Below, in pieces: positions 1 to 5,590 of a stretch of DNA of 13,753 bases; positions within the stretch are counted from its first letter, which is position 1; every line of letters begins with the position of its first letter. A program made the position numbers and the translations under genes. The stretch lies in assembly GCA_033853925.1 (NCBI GenBank), contig JAWOLC010000133.1:1-13753 (forward strand). Direction: 5' to 3'. The stretch is from JANXPZ01 sp033853925 (GTDB lineage: Bacteria > Eisenbacteria > RBG-16-71-46). The notes under the pieces are model-generated. The model saw nothing but the letters and a program-made list of their open reading frames with translations, ran no database searches and was not told where the DNA came from.

Positions 1-135
1 CTTCGTCACGCCCGCCGCCTCGCAGATCTCGCGGACGGAGGTCGCGTCGTAGCCCTTGGCCGAGAACAGCTCGAGCGCTTTGGAGAGAATGCGCGTCTCC
101 GAACGGGTGTGGGAACGGGTAGCAACGTCGCTCAT
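1..135 (-). CDS. TetR/AcrR-family transcriptional regulator, N-terminal part (cut by left edge)
   Basis: Only the first 45 codons are visible; the gene runs off the left edge. The reading is MSDVATRSHTRSETRILSKA followed by LELFSAKGYDATSVREICEA and AGVTK. This is the classic TetR DNA-binding start: helix 1 with the 'A.ELF...GY.ATSVR.I' pattern, then the first part of the helix-turn-helix 'ICEAAGVTK'. TetR proteins are dimeric repressors released from DNA by small ligands bound in the C-terminal domain, which is not visible here, so ligand and targets cannot be named. The ATG at 135 has an AGAGG-like Shine-Dalgarno sequence a few bases upstream. Overlapping dyads at 150-166, just in front of the start, suggest autoregulation and possibly control of the divergent NYN gene. 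Family assignment is firm; target genes are inference. Confidence 0.88.
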   Translation of the reverse strand, partial: MSDVATRSHTRSETRILSKALELFSAKGYDATSVREICEAAGVTK

Positions 136-149
136 CAGCCCTCTGTACG

Positions 150-166
150 TACCGGACGGTATACCG
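150..166. promoter_or_regulatory. Putative TetR-type operator: overlapping dyads
   Basis: The plus strand reads TACCGGACGGTATACCG. It holds three alternating arms: TACCG (150-154), CGGTA (157-161) and TACCG (162-166). Arms 1 and 2 form a 12-bp inverted repeat with a GA centre, and arms 2 and 3 form the perfect 10-bp palindrome CGGTATACCG. The element starts 15 bases upstream of the TetR start codon, where a self-repressing TetR protein usually binds, and lies in the 170-bp gap to the divergent NYN gene. The dyads are seen directly; their use as an operator is inferred from position. Confidence 0.55.
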
Positions 167-305
167 GTTCCCCCGTTTCGGGCCTGATGCCTTCGTGCTA
201 CCCTTCCCCCGATACCCCGGCGTCGGGGCTTTCCCTCCCGGCCACCTCCAGGACCGAGGGCCTGAGGCCGGGGCGCGACACCCGGGAACCCCCACAGGAT
301 GGAGT

Positions 306-1100
306 TTGGCAGCCAGCACGCAGGACGAGCAGCGTCTCGCCCTCTTCATCGATTTCGAGAACATCGCGATCGGCGTTCGCGACGCCCATTACCGCAAGTT
401 CGACGTCAACCTCGTCCTGGAGCGGCTGCTGGACAAGGGAAAGCTGCTGGTGAAGAAGGCGTACGCCGACTGGAGCCGGTACTCCGACTACAAGCGCGCC
501 TTCCACGAGGCCGCGATCGAGCTGATCGAGGTTCCGCAGAAGTCCGTCGGTGGCAAGAACTCGGCCGACATCCGCCTGGTCGTGGACGCGATGGACCTGA
601 GCTGGAGCAAGGGCCACATCGACACGTTCGTGATCGTGTCGGGTGACAGCGACTTCTCGCCGCTCGTGGCCAAGCTCAAGGAGAACGGCAAGCACGTCAT
701 CGGCCTGGGCATGCGGGCCTCCACCTCGCCCCTGCTGGCGAACGGCTGCGACGAGTTCATCTACTACGAGGATCTCGAGGGCGGGCCGCCGCCGCCGCCG
801 AGTGGCGCGAAGCCCGGCCGGGACAAGACCGAGGCGTTCCACCTGCTGGGCGAGACGGTGCGCGCGCTCCAGCGCGAGAACTTCGAGGTGATCCAGGCGT
901 CGCTCGTCAAGGACACGATGAAGCGCAAGCGCCCCGCCTTCGCCGAGGCCGCCCTCGGCTACGGCAGCTTCAGCGAGCTGCTCGAGGACGCGCAGGAAGC
1001 CGGCATCGTGACCCTGCGCAAGGACGAGAGAAGCGGCACCTACGTCGTCACCGGCGTGGCCAGCGAGCGCGCTCCGCGCCGCCGGCGCTCTCGCCGCTGA
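306..1100 (+). CDS. NYN-domain (PIN-like) putative ribonuclease with C-terminal OST-HTH/LOTUS-like domain
   Basis: The protein is 264 aa from a TTG start at 306, preceded by AGGATGGAG. An ATG at 195 is in frame, but the added 37 residues look like non-coding sequence (Pro/Gly-rich, no family match). Residues 10-150 form an NYN domain: strand 'LALFIDFENI' with D16 and N19, then D88 and D94 in 'NSADIRLVVDAMD', and 'VSGDSDFSPL' with D114 and D116. These acidic residues match the metal-binding site of the PIN/NYN nuclease fold. A run of five prolines (near 786-801, CCG repeats) and a flexible linker lead to residues about 174-250, which resemble the OST-HTH/LOTUS fold ('ALGYGSFSELLEDAQEAGIV'), a probable RNA-binding module. 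The tail is basic (RRRRSRR). NYN-LOTUS proteins are widespread in bacteria and thought to act in RNA cleavage or metabolism; the substrate is unknown. The gene stands alone, divergent from TetR and convergent with the TonB receptor. Confidence 0.9.
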   Translation: MAASTQDEQRLALFIDFENIAIGVRDAHYRKFDVNLVLERLLDKGKLLVKKAYADWSRYSDYKRAFHEAAIELIEVPQKSVGGKNSADIRLVVDAMDLSWSKGHIDTFVIVSGDSDFSPLVAKLKENGKHVIGLGMRASTSPLLANGCDEFIYYEDLEGGPPPPPSGAKPGRDKTEAFHLLGETVRALQRENFEVIQASLVKDTMKRKRPAFAEAALGYGSFSELLEDAQEAGIVTLRKDERSGTYVVTGVASERAPRRRRSRR

Positions 1101-1101
1101 C

Positions 1102-1117
1102 CGAGGCCCGGGCCTCG
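1102..1117. terminator. 16-bp perfect palindrome after the NYN stop codon, possible terminator
   Basis: CGAGGCCCGGGCCTCG is fully self-complementary and begins 2 bases after the NYN stop. Its left arm GAGGCCCG (1103-1110) can also pair with CGGGCCTC at 1132-1139, giving a longer alternative hairpin. Neither is followed by a T-run, so it is not a canonical intrinsic terminator. Its place between two convergent genes makes a transcription-end or RNA 3'-end protecting role reasonable. The rest of the 265-bp gap to the TonB receptor gene holds only another GC palindrome (GCCGGCGCCGGC, 1295-1306) and nothing I recognise as a gene. Confidence 0.4.
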
Positions 1118-1365
1118 CCCCCGGTGGGGAGCGGGCCTCCCGCCGCGCGCGGATCGGCTCGACGCGCACGGTCACCGCAAGCCACGTGCCTGGCGAGGGG
1201 CGGGGCGAGGTGGCGACGGCAGAGGAGCCGGACCCGCGCGCAAGGCGAGTGACTCCATCGCGGTCCAGCGAGGGAAGCGCGCGCGGAAGCCGCGGCCGGC
1301 GCCGGCGAGCCGGCTTCACGGTCGTGGAGTCGGCTCTCCGGCCGGGCAGCCCAGAACTCGGGAGG

Positions 1366-3363
1366 CTACCGGTCCCCGACCGGCGGATACGAGAGGGTGA
1401 CGAAGAGGCTGCGCGAGTCCTGCGGGATCACGTCCTGCAGGTGCGCGTCCCATCCCGGATCGCCGTAGCGCGCGTCGAAGAGGTTGCGGGCCTCGACCCC
1501 CAGCTCGACGAGCGAGCCGAGGCTGCGCGCCAGGCGGGCGTCGCAGAGGGTCACCGCGCTCGCGCGCACGTCGCCCGAGGCGATACGCGAGGAGAGGTAG
1601 CGGATGCCGGCGCCCAGCGTCGTCTGCCCGTCCCGCAGCGTGTGGTAGGCGAGCACGTGCCCGTTCCAGCGGGGCGAGTTCGACAGTTCGGCGCCGGTAT
1701 CTCCGTCCTCGCTCCGCTGCCAGGCCAGGGTCGCGCGCGCGTGGGTTCGCGCGCCGGGCCGGAAGCGCAGGCCGCCTTCGAGGCCCCGGGCCCGCAGGCG
1801 CTCGTGGTTCACGAAGGCCGTGGACCCCTCGTCGTCCACCTCGACGACGGCGATCAGGTCGCGGAAGCTGCTCTGGTAGGCCGTGAGGAAGCCGGTGTAC
1901 GGCCCCCGCTCGTGCTCGAGCGTGGCCTCGAGCGTGACGACCCGCTCGGGCTCGAGCCGCCCGAGGCTCGCCGCGACGCTCAGGTCCGTGGGCGTGGCTT
2001 CGAAGGGAGTGGGCGCGCGGAAGGCCGAGCCACCCAGCAGCTTGAGGCGCGTGCCCGGCACCACGGACCAGACGAGATCGGCCCGCGGGCTCACCACCAG
2101 GTCGTAGCGGGAGTCGTCGTCGAGCCTCGCCCCGGCCGTGAAGACCAGGCTTCGTCCCCAGCGGGCCTCGTCCTGCACGTAGGCGGCGACGAAGCCGCTC
2201 GTGAGGCGCCGGTCGTCGTACACCACGAGGGGCGGCTCCTCCGTGCTGGCGATGTGCGCCCGCAGGACGCGCTGCGCCTCGATCCCGAAGGTGAGCACCT
2301 GCGCGGCGGCGATCGCCCAGTTGGCCCGGCACTCGCCACCGATCACGTCGCCATCGCCCTGGTCCTTGCTGACGTAGACCGTCGGGTCCGAGTCGTAGAT
2401 GCGCCCGGTCTGCCCGTTGTAGCGGGTGCCGTCCCAGTAGCTGCGGCCGGTCAACTCGACCCCCGCGCCCAGGCGATGGGTCGCCGACAGCTCGACGAAG
2501 TCGCGGCCGTCCCAGGTGCGGTTGAGATCGTCCTGAGCCGGCACCGCATAGATGCCCGGCAGGACGCTCTTCTCGCGGCCGTTGAACTTGGCCGCCAGTC
2601 GCGCGAAGCCCCACTCCGCCGTGCCGAGGAAGGACCAGGCCTGCTCGCCGTCGGGCGCCGAGGCGGGGCCCGCGTAGCCGAGAGGCCACTGCGACGCGGG
2701 GAATCCCAGCTCGCGGCCGTGGGCCTGGAGCCAGGACATGCTCGCTCGCCAGGCGGGCCGCCCCGGCCGCGCCGAGGCCAGCGCTGCATGCCCACGCCAC
2801 TCGCCCGCGCCGCCGGCACGCAAGTCCGCGCTCACCCCCGGCTGGGCGTTCGGCCGCACGGTCACGACATTGACCACCGCGAGGACGGCGTAGCTGCCGT
2901 AGAGCGTCGAGCCCGGCCCGCGGGCGACCTCGATCCGCTCCACGTCCTCGAGATCGAGACCCAGCTCGGGACCGAAGAGGGCGTCGCCATAGACCGTGCC
3001 GTTGATGGTGTGCCCGTCGAGGGTGAGCAGCACCTTGTCGTTGTAGTCGCCCGGGCGCTGGACGCCGCGCACGCCCACGTACGTGTAGCTGTGATCGTAG
3101 GTGACGAACACGCCCTGCACCCAGCGCAGGGCCTCGCCCAGGGTGTGATAGCCCATGGCGCGGATCTCGGCCGCGGGGATCACCGTCACGGACGAAGGAG
3201 TCTCGGAGAGCGGCACCGGGCGCTTGGCCACCCCGGTGACCGTCTGCTCTTGCACGAGAGAGAAGGCGTCGTCGGCGGACTCGACCGGCGCCGCCGCCGT
3301 GGGGGAGCCGGCTGCCACACAGGCAGCCAGGAGAGCCGCCGCGAGCCTCCGCTTGCCGCGCAT
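1366..3363 (-). CDS. TonB-dependent outer-membrane receptor
   Basis: The protein is 665 aa, normal for the family. Residues 1-25 are a signal peptide: basic MRGKRR, a hydrophobic Ala/Leu stretch, and an AAA cleavage site at 23-25. A TonB-box-like 'QTVTGVAKR' follows at about 40-48. The plug domain (about 50-160) shows the usual landmarks: 'SSVTVIPAAEIRAMGYHTLG', 'VGVRGVQ' (96-102), 'LLTLDGHTING' (112-122) and 'VERIEVARGPGSTLYGS' (141-157). The remainder is a 22-strand-type beta-barrel rich in alternating aromatic residues. The last strand 'SLFVTLSY' is followed by six extra residues (PPVGDR), so the protein does not end on the usual terminal aromatic. Such receptors import siderophores, cobalamin, metals or glycans using TonB-ExbB-ExbD energy; no TonB/Exb genes or substrate-specific neighbours are present, so the ligand is unknown. 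The ATG at 3363 follows a GGAGG 10 bases upstream. Probably a single-gene unit with its own leader. Confidence 0.95.
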   Translation of the reverse strand: MRGKRRLAAALLAACVAAGSPTAAAPVESADDAFSLVQEQTVTGVAKRPVPLSETPSSVTVIPAAEIRAMGYHTLGEALRWVQGVFVTYDHSYTYVGVRGVQRPGDYNDKVLLTLDGHTINGTVYGDALFGPELGLDLEDVERIEVARGPGSTLYGSYAVLAVVNVVTVRPNAQPGVSADLRAGGAGEWRGHAALASARPGRPAWRASMSWLQAHGRELGFPASQWPLGYAGPASAPDGEQAWSFLGTAEWGFARLAAKFNGREKSVLPGIYAVPAQDDLNRTWDGRDFVELSATHRLGAGVELTGRSYWDGTRYNGQTGRIYDSDPTVYVSKDQGDGDVIGGECRANWAIAAAQVLTFGIEAQRVLRAHIASTEEPPLVVYDDRRLTSGFVAAYVQDEARWGRSLVFTAGARLDDDSRYDLVVSPRADLVWSVVPGTRLKLLGGSAFRAPTPFEATPTDLSVAASLGRLEPERVVTLEATLEHERGPYTGFLTAYQSSFRDLIAVVEVDDEGSTAFVNHERLRARGLEGGLRFRPGARTHARATLAWQRSEDGDTGAELSNSPRWNGHVLAYHTLRDGQTTLGAGIRYLSSRIASGDVRASAVTLCDARLARSLGSLVELGVEARNLFDARYGDPGWDAHLQDVIPQDSRSLFVTLSYPPVGDR

Positions 3364-3402
3364 GAAGATGAGACCTCCGTGTCCACCGCGGCCTCGCGGC
3401 CG

Positions 3403-3424
3403 GGCGACGGCCTGAGAGTCGCAA
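3403..3424 (-). repeat. Copy 1 of a repeated motif upstream of the TonB receptor
   Basis: On the minus strand this reads TTGCGAC-T-CTCAG-GCCG-TCGCC. It shares TTGCGAC, CTCAG and TCGCC blocks, in the same order, with 3525-3548, about 122 bases further upstream. It lies 40-61 bases from the receptor start codon. The similarity is visible directly. It may be a binding site for a regulator (a metal or iron regulator would suit a TonB receptor), but I cannot match it firmly to a known box. Confidence 0.35.
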
Positions 3425-3465
3425 AGAGCCTCGGGAGGTATCGGCAGGGCCGCCGAGCGACCTGA

Positions 3466-3493
3466 GGCTCCGCCTCTCCTCGCTGGCGGAGCC
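3466..3493 (-). other. Perfect 9-bp hairpin in the TonB receptor leader
   Basis: GGCTCCGCC (3466-3474) pairs exactly with GGCGGAGCC (3485-3493) around a 10-base loop; the minus-strand loop reads AGCGAGGAGA, which is purine-rich and Shine-Dalgarno-like. The hairpin sits between the two copies of the repeated motif, about 100 bases upstream of the receptor ATG. I looked for cobalamin and TPP riboswitch signatures on this strand and did not see the conserved boxes, so this is not called a known riboswitch. Confidence 0.45.
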
Positions 3494-3524
3494 GGCGGCA
3501 GAGCCTGGTCGGGCGCCTGCCTGT

Positions 3525-3548
3525 GGCGAATGTCTGAGTTTGTCGCAA
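3525..3548 (-). repeat. Copy 2 of the repeated motif upstream of the TonB receptor
   Basis: On the minus strand this reads TTGCGAC-AAA-CTCAG-ACAT-TCGCC, matching the copy at 3403-3424 in its three blocks with slightly different spacing. Its ends, TTGCGA and TTCGCC, are partly complementary. It lies about 160-185 bases upstream of the receptor start, a sensible place for an operator or upstream activator site. The function is unproven. Confidence 0.35.
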
Positions 3549-3640
3549 GGGCGCCTTACTCCTGCCACGACGTCCGGGCAACCTGGGGTCGTGGCCGCCG
3601 ATGATCGCTCAGGATCCACTTCGCTCGATCGAGGGATGCC

Positions 3641-4078
3641 ATGAGACCCAGCGCCAGTCCCTGGGCCGCGGAGTCGGCCCGCGACGAAGACGGCCGAGAC
3701 CCGAGCCTGGCCGCCGGGCGAGAGAGGGACGCATTTCCGGCGCCTCTGGCGCTCGCTGGACCTCGCCCCGCCGAAGCGACGGACGCGGCCATCCCGCCAT
3801 CCGGAGGGAACGGTGGAACGAGGGGCGCGCTCGCCTCCTCGTCGGGCGCGGGGGCGTCGCTCTGGACGAGGCCCGTGAGGATGGACTGGCTCGCGGCGCT
3901 CGCGCGCGCCGTCCAGGGAGCGCGCCGGCTCCCTCCGCTCGGACCGGCGCTGCTACGCCCGGGCGGCTGCGGCATGGTGGGCGTCGCCCTGCTCCTCGCC
4001 TGCGCGTTGCTGGCGGTGCCCGGGCTGCGCCTGCGCTGGCAGGGCCGGCCCCCGTGGTCGCGCGGAACGAGGGGCTGA
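3641..4078 (+). CDS. Doubtful hypothetical small protein with one possible membrane helix
   Basis: An open frame of 145 codons lies in the 775-bp gap between the efflux operon and the TonB receptor, on the opposite strand to both. The ATG at 3641 has a GAGGG nearby. The first 80 residues are low-complexity (Ala, Pro, Gly, Ser, Arg) with no recognisable domain. Residues about 110-128 ('GMVGVALLLACALLAVPG') are hydrophobic enough for a membrane helix, followed by a basic tail. Third codon positions are mostly G or C, especially in the second half, which would fit coding use in this genome but is also common by chance at this GC content. A shorter version could start at the ATG near 3881 (MDWLAAL). 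I recognise no family. A minus-strand frame across the same DNA looks even less protein-like. The rest of this gap holds the hairpin and repeated motif listed separately. Confidence 0.3.
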   Translation: MRPSASPWAAESARDEDGRDPSLAAGRERDAFPAPLALAGPRPAEATDAAIPPSGGNGGTRGALASSSGAGASLWTRPVRMDWLAALARAVQGARRLPPLGPALLRPGGCGMVGVALLLACALLAVPGLRLRWQGRPPWSRGTRG

Positions 4079-4141
4079 CGCGGTCGCACGGGGAATCACG
4101 TTGCCGCCCATCCCCTCCCCCCGGCGCGGGCGTCCGCGTCA
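4076..4141. terminator. Inverted repeat containing two convergent stop codons, possible bidirectional transcription end
   Basis: TGACGCGG (4076-4083) and CCGCGTCA (4134-4141) are perfect 8-bp inverted arms separated by 50 bases. The left arm begins with the TGA stop of the plus-strand frame 3641-4078, and the right arm ends with the TCA that is the stop of the outer-membrane lipoprotein gene on the minus strand. There is no T-run. This marks the 3' end of the efflux operon; a terminator role is inferred from location only. Confidence 0.25.
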
Positions 4142-5590
4142 CTCCTGGCCGCGCGCCGGCTTCCCCCCTGCCGTCGGCCAGTCGCCGCCGATCGCCTTGT
4201 AGAGGGCGACGACCGCCTGCACCCGGCGGCCCGCCAAGTCCACCGCGGTCCGCTCCGCGTCCAGCAGCGTCGCCTGGGCGACGATGACGTTGAGGTGGCT
4301 CACCGTGCCGGCCCGGTACTGGTTCAACGTGCTCTCCCGCGCCGACCGGGCCGCCGCCACGGCCTGGTCCTGAACGCTCGCCTCCTCGGCGAGAATGCGA
4401 ACCGCCGCGAGGTTGTCCTCCGCGTCCTGGAACGCCGCCAGCACCGTCTGGCGATATGCGGCCAGACTCTGGTCGTAGCTCGCGCGCGCCCCGGCGACGC
4501 CTGCCCGCGTCTTGCCCGCATCGAAGACCGTCTGCGCCGCCGAGGCGCCCAGCGCCCACACCTGGTTCGACGCCGAGAGCAGACGCGCCTTCCCCAGACT
4601 CTGGTAGCCCGCCGACGCCGAGAGCGAGAGGGTCGGGAAGTAGCCCGCCACGGCCACGCCGATCTCGGCGCTCGCGGCCGCCAGCCGGCGCTCGGCCGCC
4701 GCGACATCCGGACGCCGCTGCAGCAGCTCCGCGGGCAGCAAGGGGGGCGGAGTGGGCAGCGCCGCGGCGGACTCGCTCGGCGCCAGGCTGAACTCCGCGG
4801 GGAAGCGCCCGAGGAGCGCGGCCAGCGCGTGCTCGAGCTGCGCGCGCTGCGCCCCCAGGTCCACGCCCTGAGCCTGGGCCTGCTTGAGCTGGGCGATGGC
4901 CGCGTCCACGTCCGAGCGCGCCGCGACGCCGACCTCGTACTGATTCTGCGTGATGCGCAGCGACTCCTCGTACCCCTGCGTCAGGCGCTCGATGAGCCGC
5001 CGGTCTGTCTCCACCGTGCGCAGCGAGAAATAGGTCTGAGCCAGGAGCGCGTGCAGGCTCAGACGCGCGGACTCGAGATCGGCGGCACTGGCCTGGGCCG
5101 CGGCGCGGCTCGCCTCGTTCGCCCGCCGCAGCCGTCCCCAGAGGTCCAGCTCCCACGCGGCCGAGAGGCCGGCGCTGAAGGTATTGACCGCAGGCAGCTC
5201 CGGGATCCCGGGGCGCGCCGCCGACTTGGTCCGGGTGGCGGTGGCATCGGCCTGGATCGAGGGAAACAGGTCGGCATAGGCGATCCCCGCCAGGGCGAGC
5301 GCCTGCCGGTACTGGGCCTCGGCGATGGCCAGGGTGGTGCTCGAGACTTCGACCTGCGACTCGAGCCGATCCAGCACCGTATCGCCGAAGGCCGCCCACC
5401 ACGGCCCGCGCGGCTGATGATCGGCCGGCTGGGCGGGCACCCAGCCGTCGGCCTCCTTGAACGCCGGCGGGGGCACGATGGCGGGGCGGCGATACCGGGG
5501 CCCGACGGCACAGCCGCACGAGGCGGCGAGAGCGAGGCCGCCGAGGCAGGCGGCGAGGAATTCGCGGCGGAGGCGGCGCGAGTGGGTCAT
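4139..5590 (-). CDS. RND efflux outer-membrane lipoprotein channel (NodT/OprM/OpmB family)
   Basis: The protein is 483 aa, standard for the family. It forms the TolC-like trimeric duct through which the tripartite pump expels substrates. The N-terminus is a lipoprotein signal with Cys at 25 and 27; C27 begins the family hallmark 'CAVGPRYRRP', normally the lipidated cysteine followed by A-V-G-P-x-Y-x-x-P. Two outer-membrane efflux (OEP) repeats follow, at about 65-265 and 290-470. Visible family motifs include 'WWAAFGDTVLDRL', 'AAWELDLWGRLRRANEASRA', 'LLQRRPDVAAAERRLAAASA', 'IGVAVAGYFPTLSLSASAGY' and 'NQYRAGTVSHLNVIVAQATLL'. The ATG overlaps the stop of the upstream RND gene by 4 bases (ATGA), so translation is probably coupled. 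It is the last gene of the operon. The Ala-Ser before C25 makes that cysteine also a possible lipobox site, but alignment to the family favours C27. Confidence 0.96.
   Translation of the reverse strand: MTHSRRLRREFLAACLGGLALAASCGCAVGPRYRRPAIVPPPAFKEADGWVPAQPADHQPRGPWWAAFGDTVLDRLESQVEVSSTTLAIAEAQYRQALALAGIAYADLFPSIQADATATRTKSAARPGIPELPAVNTFSAGLSAAWELDLWGRLRRANEASRAAAQASAADLESARLSLHALLAQTYFSLRTVETDRRLIERLTQGYEESLRITQNQYEVGVAARSDVDAAIAQLKQAQAQGVDLGAQRAQLEHALAALLGRFPAEFSLAPSESAAALPTPPPLLPAELLQRRPDVAAAERRLAAASAEIGVAVAGYFPTLSLSASAGYQSLGKARLLSASNQVWALGASAAQTVFDAGKTRAGVAGARASYDQSLAAYRQTVLAAFQDAEDNLAAVRILAEEASVQDQAVAAARSARESTLNQYRAGTVSHLNVIVAQATLLDAERTAVDLAGRRVQAVVALYKAIGGDWPTAGGKPARGQE

Noticed and set aside
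207..228. Hairpin CCCCGA/TCGGGG between TetR and the NYN gene, considered as a riboswitch or attenuator
   Set aside because: Only 6 bp with a 10-base GC-rich loop, no T-run and no conserved riboswitch sequence; expected by chance at this GC content.
786..801. Short CCG repeat, considered as a microsatellite or phase-variation tract
   Set aside because: It encodes the five-proline linker of the NYN protein in frame; triplet units would not shift the frame.
1186..3465. Long plus-strand open frame (759 codons) antisense to the TonB receptor
   Set aside because: Low-complexity Arg/Ala/Gly/Val sequence without motifs, lying across a clear TonB-dependent receptor on the other strand.
3364..3600. 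Cobalamin or TPP riboswitch upstream of the TonB receptor
   Set aside because: I looked for the conserved boxes of both classes on the minus strand and did not find them; only a simple hairpin and a repeated motif are present.
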